A program made the translations under genes and the position numbers. Shown piece by piece: positions 26,559 through 34,180 of a DNA stretch of 64,000 nucleotides. How positions within the stretch are numbered: the stretch's first letter is position 1; every line of letters starts with the position of its first letter. The stretch comes from Nocardia crassostreae (GTDB lineage: Bacteria; Actinomycetota; Actinomycetes; Mycobacteriales; Mycobacteriaceae): the NCBI RefSeq assembly GCF_001613405.1, contig NZ_BDCH01000029.1:1-64000 (forward strand), written 5' to 3'. The notes beneath the pieces are model-generated. The model saw only the letters and a program-made list of their open reading frames with translations. It searched no databases and was not told the DNA's origin.

Positions 26559-26617
26559 TCGCCCCGATACGCCCTTGCATGGGCGCCAGCAGGGGAGTTA
26601 TTCCGACGATCTGTCCC
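26551..26617. repeat. Nested inverted repeat at the rtcB breakpoint
   Basis: An 11-bp inverted repeat GGGACAGATCG / CGATCTGTCCC enclosing further CCCC/GGGG and GCCC/GGGC stems. One arm touches the point where rtcB similarity starts, so it may be the scar of the event that removed the 5' part or part of a mobile intron end. Confidence 0.55.
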
Positions 26618-26712
26618 GCCGCATTGTCATTGTGACCGGAAATCGTCTCACCGAAAACGGCAGGTATGCGGGTTAATTCATGTCGCATGCCTGCCAGTAG
26701 TACCGCTGGTTG

Positions 26713-27492
26713 TTAGGCGGATTGCTTACGCAGTCTCCAGCGCCTGAGATTGACGCTCTGTTTCGTTCGACCTAGCAATGCGGCTGCCTCTGCTATCGAA
26801 CAGGTGGACAGCAATGCGTCTTCTTCTGCTGTCCAGGGCTTTTGGACTCGGCCAAACCGGTTGTTCGGTGCCGTCCAGCAAACGACCTCGCGTGCCGCGG
26901 TCCGCTTTCGAGGTAAGGCTAGACAGCCTGGTGGATAGCACCATTCGGCTAGTGCCACTGCTGCTCCGCTCGCCACCATGATGTTGAAGGCGCCATCTCG
27001 CTGGTTGCGTCGAGCCGTGCGTTCTACGCCGCATACGGCTGCGATCTCCGCGCAGATATGTTGGGCAAGAAATGGACTCGTTGTGACAATGCTGACGAAC
27101 GGATAACCCTTACCCGTGAATCCGACGGATCCGTCTCCGTCGATAATTCCACGCAGGTAGTCCGGTCGGCAGAAGTCTTCCGATGGCGGCCGGACAATGT
27201 TCGACTTCCTGCCGACAAGTACGCCGAATCGTTCGAATTCTGCACGTGCCTCTTGTGAGTAGATGTGCAGAAAGGCCGTGCGATACATGCTTTGGAAGTT
27301 CGTTTGTCTAGTTCGAGTGCCGATATGTGAGTGGACCGGTATTAGCCGCTGTAAATCCGGCAGCAGGCTGGCGTCGCGGTCGGCCAACTCGATGGTCAAT
27401 CGACCCTTACCTGACGTGCTGCCGGAGTGCGTTCCGTCGGTCTGGAACAGGCCGACCATGTACGAGACCTCGGGAGACGTGAGATCAAACAT
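26713..27492 (-). CDS. LAGLIDADG homing endonuclease with SANT/Myb-like tail
   Basis: 259 residues. Two LAGLIDADG helices are visible: SYMVGLFQTDG at about 10-20 and DYLRGIIDGDGSVGFT at about 111-126, so it is a monomeric two-motif enzyme that cuts long DNA sites. The last 45 residues (KPWTAEEDALLSTCSIAEAAALLGR) look like a Myb/SANT DNA-binding helix set. Its base composition looks less GC-rich than its neighbours, a sign of transfer. It sits just upstream of the rtcB fragment, a gene family known to host inteins, but it is free-standing and out of frame with it. Confidence 0.82.
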   Translation of the reverse strand: MFDLTSPEVSYMVGLFQTDGTHSGSTSGKGRLTIELADRDASLLPDLQRLIPVHSHIGTRTRQTNFQSMYRTAFLHIYSQEARAEFERFGVLVGRKSNIVRPPSEDFCRPDYLRGIIDGDGSVGFTGKGYPFVSIVTTSPFLAQHICAEIAAVCGVERTARRNQRDGAFNIMVASGAAVALAEWCYPPGCLALPRKRTAAREVVCWTAPNNRFGRVQKPWTAEEDALLSTCSIAEAAALLGRTKQSVNLRRWRLRKQSA

Positions 27493-27568
27493 GCTGGAAG
27501 AGTATCGATCTCGAACGGATGTGCGAGATGCTTCCTGTTAAGTAGTCCGATATATCCCCTTCCTGAGC

Positions 27569-28778
27569 TCAGGGTTCGACGAAATCGGCGGCGAGGGAGC
27601 AGAGTTTCCAGGCGCCGTCGCGGCGGATCATGGTGCCGGTGTAGTCGATGTCTTTGAAGTAGTGGCGGTATTTCTCGGGGACGTTGCTGAAGGCTTCGTG
27701 GAAGACGAAAGTGGCGGAGTCGGGGTCGGTTTGGGTTACGCCGGTGATGGTGTTGGTGAAGCCTGCGGTTTTGACTTCGGGGCCGAGGTGTTTGTCGTAG
27801 TGGGGGGTGTAGCGGAGCACGATTTCGTCTATGGCGTCGGCGTTCTCGGGGCAGACCAGGGAGCGGAAGCCTTCCCGGTCGCGGGCGTTGGAGGTGGCGG
27901 CCACGGCGCGGGTGGCGTGTACGAGGTCGGGGTCGAGGGTGGTGGGGTCGCCGGGGTTGACGGCCTTGTCGGGGGCGTTGAAGACGATGGGCGGCTGGAA
28001 GGGCTGGAAGCCGGTGGCGGTGAGGTGGGTGGCCATGGCGCGGCGCCAGGAGCCGTCGTCGATCATCATGCGGATGGCGGTGGTGATGCGGCCCTGGAGG
28101 TCGAGATCGCCCTTGCGGACGCCGACGCCGGAAGGGATGACCGACCACGCGCAGCACGCCGGGATGTTCCTGGGCGTAACCCGCCAGGATGACGTCATCG
28201 GTGGTCACGGCGTCGACGGTGCCTTCGATGAGGTCGGCGACGCATTGGGCGTAGGTGTCGCGCATGGCGAGTTTGACGCCGTGGGCGAAGCTGCGGCGGA
28301 TCTTGTCGGCGGAGGTGGAGCCCTCGGCGGTGCAGACGACGCGGCCGTTGAGGTCCTCGGGGCGGTCGATGGCGCGTTCGCTCTGGCGCACCAGCAGGTC
28401 CTGTCCGGCGATCAGATAGGGACCGGCGAAGGAGACCAGTTGCTGGCGGGCGGCGGTGATGGAGTAGGAGGCCACGACGAAATCGACTGTGCCGGAGTTC
28501 AACAGGTCCTCGCGCTGCTCGGAGCGCGCCTCCCGCCAGATGATGTGCTCGGGCTGCACGCCGAGCTTGCCCGCGATGTAGACGGCGGTGTCCACGTCGA
28601 AGCCCGCGGGTTTGCCGTCGGGACCGCGCATGGACAGGCCGGGTTGGTCGAATTTGATGCCGACGGTCAGCGTTTGCGGTGGCGGCTGCTGGGGCTGCGG
28701 GTCACGGGCCGGGTCCTGGCCGCAGGCGGCCGGTAACAGCCCGGCGGTCAGAGCGGCGGCGAGGATCGCACGCTTCAT
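27569..28778 (-). pseudogene. Frameshifted solute-binding lipoprotein (family 3) with NTF2-like tail
   Basis: Reads MKRAILAAAL with lipobox LPAAC (Cys19), then a family 3 amino-acid-binding domain (LTVGIKFDQPGLSMRGPDGKPAG, FDVDTAVYIAGKLG) as in glutamate ABC importers. Near 28135 the frame shifts: after RVVGHPF the protein continues only in another frame as GVGVRKGDLDLQG. The remainder finishes the binding domain and adds about 130 residues resembling an NTF2/SnoaL-type domain (FKDIDYTGTMIRRDGAWKL). No permease or ATPase genes are adjacent. A single-base indel or sequencing error explains it. Confidence 0.85.
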
Positions 28779-29023
28779 CGAATCTGATCTCCTGTCGTCG
28801 AAACGCGGCGGATCGATCGGGACGAGCGCGGGACTGAGATGGGCGATTGCCGCAATCTGTCAGCACACTGCGTGCATCAAAGCATTCGAGCGACCGAAAC
28901 ATGTGGAGATCGCGTAACTGCGTGGCGATTCGCTGATCTTGGCCGGTCCTTCGCAATTTTTCAGCGATCGACTCTCGTACTTTGCGGTCTGTGACGTGCG
29001 CGACTACTGGTTTGCGTACCAAT

Positions 29024-29054
29024 CGTTAGTGCATTAACTATTATGACGCTAACG
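29024..29054. promoter_or_regulatory. Inverted repeat before MarR gene
   Basis: CGTTAG at 29024-29029 and CTAACG at 29049-29054, with an inner TAGT-N6-ACTA palindrome, just before the Shine-Dalgarno of the MarR gene and in a region shared with the divergent lipoprotein gene. Candidate MarR autoregulatory operator. Confidence 0.45.
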
Positions 29055-29070
29055 GTGAGAGGAGGATCCG

Positions 29071-29445
29071 GTGGGGCTCGATATCGACGATCCGCTGCGG
29101 CTGGACCGGCAGGTGTGCTTCGCGCTGGCCGTGGCCAATCGGGCGGTGCTGGCGGTCTATCGGCCGCTACTGGAACCGATGGGGCTGACCCATCCGCAAT
29201 ATCTGGTGATGCTGGCGCTGTGGGGCGAGGCGCCGATGTCGGTGAAGGATATCGGCGAGGCCATTCAGCTGGATTCGCCGACGCTGTCACCGCTGTTGAA
29301 GCGGCTGGAGGCGGCGGGGCTGATCACGCGGCGGCGCGACGCGCACGATGAGCGGAATCTGGTGATCGACCTGACCGACGCGGGATGGCCGCTGCGCAAG
29401 GAAGCCGAGAAGATTCCGCCCGCGGTGGTGGCGCGGGCGGGGTGA
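29071..29445 (+). CDS. MarR family regulator, C-terminus frameshifted
   Basis: GTG start at 29071 with GAGAGGAGG upstream. 124 residues carry the whole winged helix (MSVKDIGEAIQLDSPTLSPLLKRLEAAGLITRRRDAHDERN). MarR proteins of this OhrR-like type are about 145 residues. The missing last helix is present in another frame (SLADLEELRDVLTRVNEAARK) and ends in a TGA at 29508-29510 that overlaps the ATG of the next gene (ATGA). So the original gene probably ran to 29510 and a one-base indel near 29440 truncated it. Confidence 0.8.
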   Translation: MGLDIDDPLRLDRQVCFALAVANRAVLAVYRPLLEPMGLTHPQYLVMLALWGEAPMSVKDIGEAIQLDSPTLSPLLKRLEAAGLITRRRDAHDERNLVIDLTDAGWPLRKEAEKIPPAVVARAG

Positions 29446-29506
29446 GCCTGGCCGATCTAGAAGAGCTGCGCGATGTGCTCACCCGCGTCAACGAGGCGGC
29501 CCGGAA

Positions 29507-29875
29507 ATGAAGCGCCCCAATCCGATTCAATGGATCGGCTACAGCTGCGGCAGGCGGCTGCCGGACTCCATGCAAGAGTGGGTTCGCAATGACCTCACCG
29601 GGAGATTCGCCTTCCCGCGGCATCTCGTGCGCGGGCTGGTGCCGCTGACGCCGATCTTCGCGGCATTCCTGCTGTTTCCGGGGGAGCTGTGGCTGCGCGG
29701 GGCCATGATCCTGCTGGCCGTGCTGCTGGCGCTGTTCTACATCGTCGCCTACATGCCGATGAATCGCGCGCACCGGCTCGCCAGGCACGGGCTGCCCGCC
29801 GATCTGGAGAATCCGGCGCGCGCCAGTCGGCGCGCCGCGGAGCGCGCCGCGTACGAAGCGCGCCACCACCGCTGA
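29507..29875 (+). CDS. DUF5313 family membrane protein
   Basis: 122 residues beginning MKRPNPIQWIGYSCGRRLP with DSMQEWVRNDLTG, the DUF5313 pattern of Mycobacteriales. Two transmembrane helices in the middle (GLVPLTPIFAAFLLFPG, MILLAVLLALFYIVAYM) and a basic tail. The ATG overlaps the original MarR stop (ATGA), suggesting translational coupling before the frameshift. Function unknown. Confidence 0.82.
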   Translation: MKRPNPIQWIGYSCGRRLPDSMQEWVRNDLTGRFAFPRHLVRGLVPLTPIFAAFLLFPGELWLRGAMILLAVLLALFYIVAYMPMNRAHRLARHGLPADLENPARASRRAAERAAYEARHHR

Positions 29876-29892
29876 AGTGCTTGCGCCCCGGG

Positions 29893-30309
29893 CTATTCCG
29901 TGTTCGGGGTGCAGGCGGAGGCGATGACCGTGGCCGCGCGCGGGCTGGCGCTGCCGAGGTCGGGGAACGCGGGCGCGCTCTCGCCCAGGCTCGCGATCGC
30001 GATCTGCTCGGCCTCGGCGCGGGATCCGGCGTCGGCCCAGCCCCATTTGCCGTCGGCCCCGCGGGCGATCGCCCCGCAGCCGTCGTCGAAGCGCAGCACG
30101 ATATCGCAGTCGTAGCTGGCGCAGTCCTTGATCGCGGCCGCGTCGGCGCCCACCTTCGAGTCATCGGTGGTGGCGACGGCGGTGCCCTTGAGCTGGGACA
30201 GGGCAATGGTGCCGTAGTACCGCGGAGCCGCCTGGGCGAGCCCGGCGGTGGCCAGCGCGCCGACGGCCGCCACGGTCGCGGTAATGGTGGTGATGTGTGC
30301 TACCGACAA
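29893..30309 (-). CDS. Secreted DUF4189 protein
   Basis: 138 residues. N-terminal signal peptide (TITATVAAVGALATAGLAQAA) followed by a DUF4189-like domain: YYGTIALSQ, an Ala/Asp-rich middle, two close cysteines (CASYDCDIVLRFDDGC) probably forming disulfides, and WGWADAGSRAEAEQIAIA. Start set at TTG 30309 with GGGGA upstream, since no ATG or GTG gives a signal peptide of normal length. Probably a small exported protein of unknown role. Confidence 0.75.
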   Translation of the reverse strand: MSVAHITTITATVAAVGALATAGLAQAAPRYYGTIALSQLKGTAVATTDDSKVGADAAAIKDCASYDCDIVLRFDDGCGAIARGADGKWGWADAGSRAEAEQIAIASLGESAPAFPDLGSASPRAATVIASACTPNTE

Positions 30310-30370
30310 GAGAATCCCCGGTGTTTCAAAGCGAATGAACGATAGCGATGCTAATCGGTTCCGGGGACGG

Positions 30371-31339
30371 TCAGCCAGAGGTTGGCAAAGATGCGCCACT
30401 GCGGGCCAGCGCCCTGCGCAGCGCGGTGAACGCGGACGTATTGGCGCGCTGGGTTTCTCGCAGGTGGAAGGCTATGGACATGAAGCCGTGAATGGTCCCG
30501 ATCCAGCGGTGAATCTCACTGTTCACACCCGCGTCGCGCAGCAGTCGCCCGTAGGTCTCGCCCTCGTCGCGCAGTGGATCGAATTCGGCGGTGGCGATAT
30601 AGGCGGGCGGAAGTCCGGCGAGGTCGGCCACCAGGGGATTGGCCAGCGGGTCGGTCTTGTCGGCGTCCGAGTTCAGGTACTGCCGCCAGTACCAGCGCAG
30701 GTGGGCGGCGGTGGTGAAGTAGCCCTCGGCATTGCCGGTGTAGGAGCCGGAATCGCAGACCGGGTCCAGCATCGGATACAGCAGCATCTGGAAGGCGATA
30801 TCCGGGCCGCCGTTGTCGCGAGCCTGCAAGGCGGCCACGGTGGCGAGATTGCCGCCCGCGCTGTCCCCGGCGACGGCAATGCGCGCCGGATCCCCGCCCA
30901 GGGATTCGGCATGGTCGGCCACCCAGTGCAGGACGGCATAGGCGTCCTGGGCGGCGGCCGGGAAGCGGGCATCGGGGGCGAGGCGATAGTCCACCGAGAC
31001 CACGATGACGCCCGCTTCATTGGCCATGGTGCGGCAGAAGCGGTCGTGACTGTCCAGGCTGCACAGGACGAATCCGCCGCCGTGATAGAAGACGACGACC
31101 GCGGGCGTGGACTTGGCCGCGAGCGGGCGGTAGAGCCGCACCGGCACCTCGGGCGCGCCGACCGGGCCGGGCACCAGCCAATCCTCCACCTCGGCGACGG
31201 GAACGGGTGCGACGGCCGGTGCGCGGCGAGCGGCCAGGAAGGCCCGGGCCTCGGCGGCGTCGAGCACCTCGGTGCCCAGAGCCGGGAAGGCGGCGGTGGC
31301 GGCGTCGGCGAAGCTCCGCCATTCGGGTGATAGGGACAT
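30371..31339 (-). CDS. Alpha/beta hydrolase, HSL/acetyl-esterase type
   Basis: 322 residues. Oxyanion motif YHGGGFV, nucleophile GDSAGG, late Asp and His (FDPLRDEG, IGTIHGF) of the hormone-sensitive-lipase family. Hydrolyses short-chain carboxylic esters. It is the last gene of the leftward unit LLM oxidoreductase-SDR-hydrolase (gaps 11 and 31 nt), suggesting an ester or lactone intermediate formed by the oxidoreductases (inference). ATG 31339 chosen at the conserved start MSLSPEWRSF. Confidence 0.88.
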   Translation of the reverse strand: MSLSPEWRSFADAATAAFPALGTEVLDAAEARAFLAARRAPAVAPVPVAEVEDWLVPGPVGAPEVPVRLYRPLAAKSTPAVVVFYHGGGFVLCSLDSHDRFCRTMANEAGVIVVSVDYRLAPDARFPAAAQDAYAVLHWVADHAESLGGDPARIAVAGDSAGGNLATVAALQARDNGGPDIAFQMLLYPMLDPVCDSGSYTGNAEGYFTTAAHLRWYWRQYLNSDADKTDPLANPLVADLAGLPPAYIATAEFDPLRDEGETYGRLLRDAGVNSEIHRWIGTIHGFMSIAFHLRETQRANTSAFTALRRALARSGASLPTSG

Positions 31340-31370
31340 GTCGAATTCCTTACTGGCCGTTCGGTATCGG

Positions 31371-32123
31371 CTACATGCCGCGGGGGATGAACTTGCCCGC
31401 CGCGAGCCCGCCGTCCACGGCGACCTCGGCACCGGTGATGTAGGCGGCGGCATCGGAGGCCAGGAAGGCGACCAGTTCGGCGACCTCCTCGGGCAGGCCG
31501 GTGCGCTCCAGCGGCAGGGTGGGGAAGCTGCCCGGTCCGGTGGTCAGGTACGGCACCATCGGGGTGGCGATGGTGCCGGGATAGACGGAGTTCACACGGA
31601 TCTGGGACAAGCCCAGTTCCAGCGCGGCGACCTTGCTCAGGCCGCGCAGCGCCCATTTGGAGGAGCCGTAGGCGGAGTGGTTCATCAGGCCCTCGAGGCC
31701 GGACTGCGAGGAGATATTGACGATGGAGCCGCCGCCCGCCGCGATCATGGCGGGGACCGCCGCCTTGATGCCGTTGAAGGCGCCGACCAGGTTGACCTTC
31801 AGAATGCGTTCCAGCTCAGCGGAATCCGTTTCCATGATGGGCTTCATGGTGTAGATGGCGGCATTGTTGACCAGCACGTCCAGCTTGCCGAAGGTCGAGA
31901 CGGCGGTATCGACGGCCGCCGACCAGCTCTCGGCGTCGGTGACATCGTGACGCACGAAACGGTCTGCGTCGCCGAGGGATTCGGCGAGTTCCTTGCCCTC
32001 GGTCTCGAGCACGTCGGTAATGACGACCTTGGCGCCACGCTCGGCGAACAGTCGCGCCTCGGCCGCGCCCTGGCCGCGCGCCGCACCGGTGATCAAGGCG
32101 ACTTTGCCGTGCAGATCAGCCAT
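31371..32123 (-). CDS. Short-chain dehydrogenase/reductase
   Basis: 250 residues, classical SDR: TGxxxGxG as TGAARGQG at 13-20, NNA motif LVNNAAIY, catalytic Ser-Tyr-Lys in INISSQ and YGSSK, C-terminal VDGG. Closest in style to 3-alpha/20-beta hydroxysteroid dehydrogenases: NAD(P)-dependent oxidation or reduction of a ring alcohol/ketone. GAAGGAATCGAA precedes the ATG. Middle gene of the leftward operon. Confidence 0.92.
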   Translation of the reverse strand: MADLHGKVALITGAARGQGAAEARLFAERGAKVVITDVLETEGKELAESLGDADRFVRHDVTDAESWSAAVDTAVSTFGKLDVLVNNAAIYTMKPIMETDSAELERILKVNLVGAFNGIKAAVPAMIAAGGGSIVNISSQSGLEGLMNHSAYGSSKWALRGLSKVAALELGLSQIRVNSVYPGTIATPMVPYLTTGPGSFPTLPLERTGLPEEVAELVAFLASDAAAYITGAEVAVDGGLAAGKFIPRGM

Positions 32124-32134
32124 TTCGATTCCTT

Positions 32135-33265
32135 CTACTCGTTATTGCGGAAGTGGGGGATGACTTTCTCGCCCCACTGACGAATGGTTTCCAGGCACGC
32201 GTCCTGCGGCACGGTGCCCATTTGAATGAGGCACAGGATCTCGTCGGCCCCCGCCTCCTGGAGGCGCTCGACATAGGCGATGGCGTCGTCGGCGGTGCCG
32301 TAGGCGTGCTCGATATTGAAGATGGCGGTGGCGGCCGGGGGCGCCGGAATCTTGGCCTCGTGCAGGAAGGCGATGTGTTCCGCGGCGGCCTGCTTGATCT
32401 TGGCGACCTCGTCGGCGACCGGCTCCTCGGCGTCCTCGGGCAGCGGGCCCGCGCCGTAGTAGTGCTTGACGGATTCGGCGAAGAATCGCTGGCCGCGCGC
32501 GCCGATCTGCTGGGCGCGCCCGCGATCGTCCAGGACGATGGTCGGGCACACGGCCGCGAAATGGTCGTTGACGACGGTGGAGACGAAGCGTTCACCGGTG
32601 CGGGCCGCAATGGCGGCGTCGTAGATGCCGCGCAGTTCCGCCATCTCCTCGATGCCCGCGAAACCCAGGACCAGCGCGCCGATTCCGTATTCGGCGGCCA
32701 GTTTCAGCGTGTCCTTCTTGGTGCAGGCCATGAACAGCGGCGGACGGGGCCGTTGGATGGGCCGGGGGAGCAGATGATGCGGATCGATATCCAAAAGCTC
32801 ACCGTGGTACTCGAATTCGGCTTCCGGATCCTGCCAGGCGGTGGCGATCATGCGCAGCGATTCCTCGACCTCCTGATAGGTGCGCTCGGGATCGACTCCG
32901 CACATGGAGGTTTCGACGGCGGTCGCGCCGCGGCCCGCGCCCAGATTCAGGCGGCCGCCGGAGAGCACGTCGAGCATGGCCGCGCGTTCGGCGGTGCGCA
33001 CCGGATGGTTGAAGTTGAACGGCATGCAGACCACGCCGTGCCCGAGGCGAATGCGCTCGGTCTTGGCGGCCACCCAGGTCAGGAAGACTTCGGGGGCGCT
33101 CATATGGGCGTACCACTTGAGCCCGTGGTGCTCGACCGCCCACACCGTGTCGAAGCCGACCTGGTCGGCCAGGACCGCCTGTTCCACGCAGTCGCGCAGC
33201 ACCTGGGCCTCGTGTTCGGCGGTGGGATCGGCCATCTGCGCTTCGAAGATCATGGAGAACTTCAT
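32135..33265 (-). CDS. LLM-class flavin-dependent oxidoreductase
   Basis: 376 residues, bacterial-luciferase TIM barrel: MKFSMIFEAQM, TVWAVEHHGLKWYAH, IRLGHGVVCMPFNFNHPVRTAERAAMLDVLSGGRLNLGAGRG. These enzymes use reduced FMN (or F420) and often O2 to oxygenate ketones, aldehydes or alkanes. First gene of the leftward unit; its promoter shares a motif with the IclR gene at 63.7 kb. The flavin reductase at 63.9 kb could supply FMNH2. Confidence 0.9.
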   Translation of the reverse strand: MKFSMIFEAQMADPTAEHEAQVLRDCVEQAVLADQVGFDTVWAVEHHGLKWYAHMSAPEVFLTWVAAKTERIRLGHGVVCMPFNFNHPVRTAERAAMLDVLSGGRLNLGAGRGATAVETSMCGVDPERTYQEVEESLRMIATAWQDPEAEFEYHGELLDIDPHHLLPRPIQRPRPPLFMACTKKDTLKLAAEYGIGALVLGFAGIEEMAELRGIYDAAIAARTGERFVSTVVNDHFAAVCPTIVLDDRGRAQQIGARGQRFFAESVKHYYGAGPLPEDAEEPVADEVAKIKQAAAEHIAFLHEAKIPAPPAATAIFNIEHAYGTADDAIAYVERLQEAGADEILCLIQMGTVPQDACLETIRQWGEKVIPHFRNNE

Positions 33266-33279
33266 CGGGACTCCTCGCT

Positions 33280-33295
33280 ATGCCTAACCGGAATA
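33280..33295 (-). promoter_or_regulatory. Shared 16-bp motif (LLM promoter copy)
   Basis: On the minus strand TATTCCGGTTAGGCAT, 14 bp upstream of the LLM gene start. It is identical in 15 of 16 positions to the site at 63699-63714 upstream of the IclR gene. Confidence 0.6.
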
Positions 33296-33328
33296 GTTCA
33301 GTACTCATAGCCTCAGGTCATTCGGATG

Positions 33329-33343
33329 TCTCAGTGGCCGGGA
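33329..33343. promoter_or_regulatory. Shared palindrome, site 1 (SDR promoter)
   Basis: TCTCAGTGGCCGGGA, a degenerate match to TCCCG-N5-CGGGA, 67 bp before the SDR start at 33411 and followed by ACCAC as at 37.7 and 63.8 kb. A TAGCGT hexamer (33374-33379) lies 30 bp downstream, the same spacing as at 48.4 kb. Confidence 0.5.
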
Positions 33344-33410
33344 CCACACCTGCCCGGCGCCGAACCGCCGTCTTAGCGTCGGGTGAAACGCTGAGGAAGG
33401 ACGGGAACCT

Positions 33411-34166
33411 GTGGGACAGCTGGACGGGAAAGTCGCGCTGATTACCGGCGGTGCGCGCGGTATGGGAGCGGAGCATGTGCGCCGTTTCGCTGCCGAGGGC
33501 GCGCGGGCGGTGTTCGGTGATGTGCTCGACGCGGAAGGTAAGGCCCTCGCGGTCGAGCTGGGCGCGTCCGTTCACTATGTGCACCACGATGTTACCAGCG
33601 AAAATGACTGGCTAGCAGCGGTTTCCGAGACAACCACCCGCTTCGGCCGACTCGATGTGCTGGTCAACAATGCGGGCATTCTGCGTTTCAAGCGCATCCT
33701 CGAGATGAGCCTGGACGAGTGGAACACCATGCAGGGCATCAATGTGACGGGCTCGTTCCTCGGCATCAAGACCGCCGCGCCCGCCCTGATCGCCGCCGGC
33801 GGGGGTTCCATCGTCAACGTGTCCTCGGTGGAGGGTTTCGTCGGCGCTGCCGGGCTGTCCGCATACAGTGCGAGCAAATTCGCGCTGCGCGGGCTCACCA
33901 AGTCCGCCGCCCGGGAACTGGGGCATTCGGGTATCCGGGTGAACTCCATTCATCCCGGCGGCATCGCCACCCCCATGACCGCGTCCGTGGCGGGCGCGTC
34001 CGGGGTGGACGGCAACAGTTTCTTCTCCGAACTGCCCATCCCGCGCTGGGGTCGGCCGGTCGAGGTCTCCGAGGTGGCGCTGTTCCTGGCCTCGGACGCC
34101 TCGAGTTACTGCACCGGCGGCGAATTCGTCGTCGACGGCGGCATGCTCACCAGTTGCGGCTACTAG
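33411..34166 (+). CDS. Short-chain dehydrogenase/reductase
   Basis: 251 residues from GTG at 33411. TGGARGMG nucleotide motif, LVNNAGI, catalytic VSSVEG...YSASK, and VDGG near the end. Strongly similar to the SDRs at 31371 and 35944, all in hydroxysteroid-dehydrogenase style. First gene of the rightward unit, 14 bp ahead of the KstD-like frame. Divergent from the LLM operon. Confidence 0.92.
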   Translation: MGQLDGKVALITGGARGMGAEHVRRFAAEGARAVFGDVLDAEGKALAVELGASVHYVHHDVTSENDWLAAVSETTTRFGRLDVLVNNAGILRFKRILEMSLDEWNTMQGINVTGSFLGIKTAAPALIAAGGGSIVNVSSVEGFVGAAGLSAYSASKFALRGLTKSAARELGHSGIRVNSIHPGGIATPMTASVAGASGVDGNSFFSELPIPRWGRPVEVSEVALFLASDASSYCTGGEFVVDGGMLTSCGY

Positions 34167-34180
34167 AGGACAGACACTTC

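Noticed and set aside
26556..27492. Intein inside RtcB
   Set aside because: The endonuclease frame has its own start and stop and is in a different frame from the RtcB fragment; no splicing motifs (N-terminal Cys block, His-Asn end) were found.
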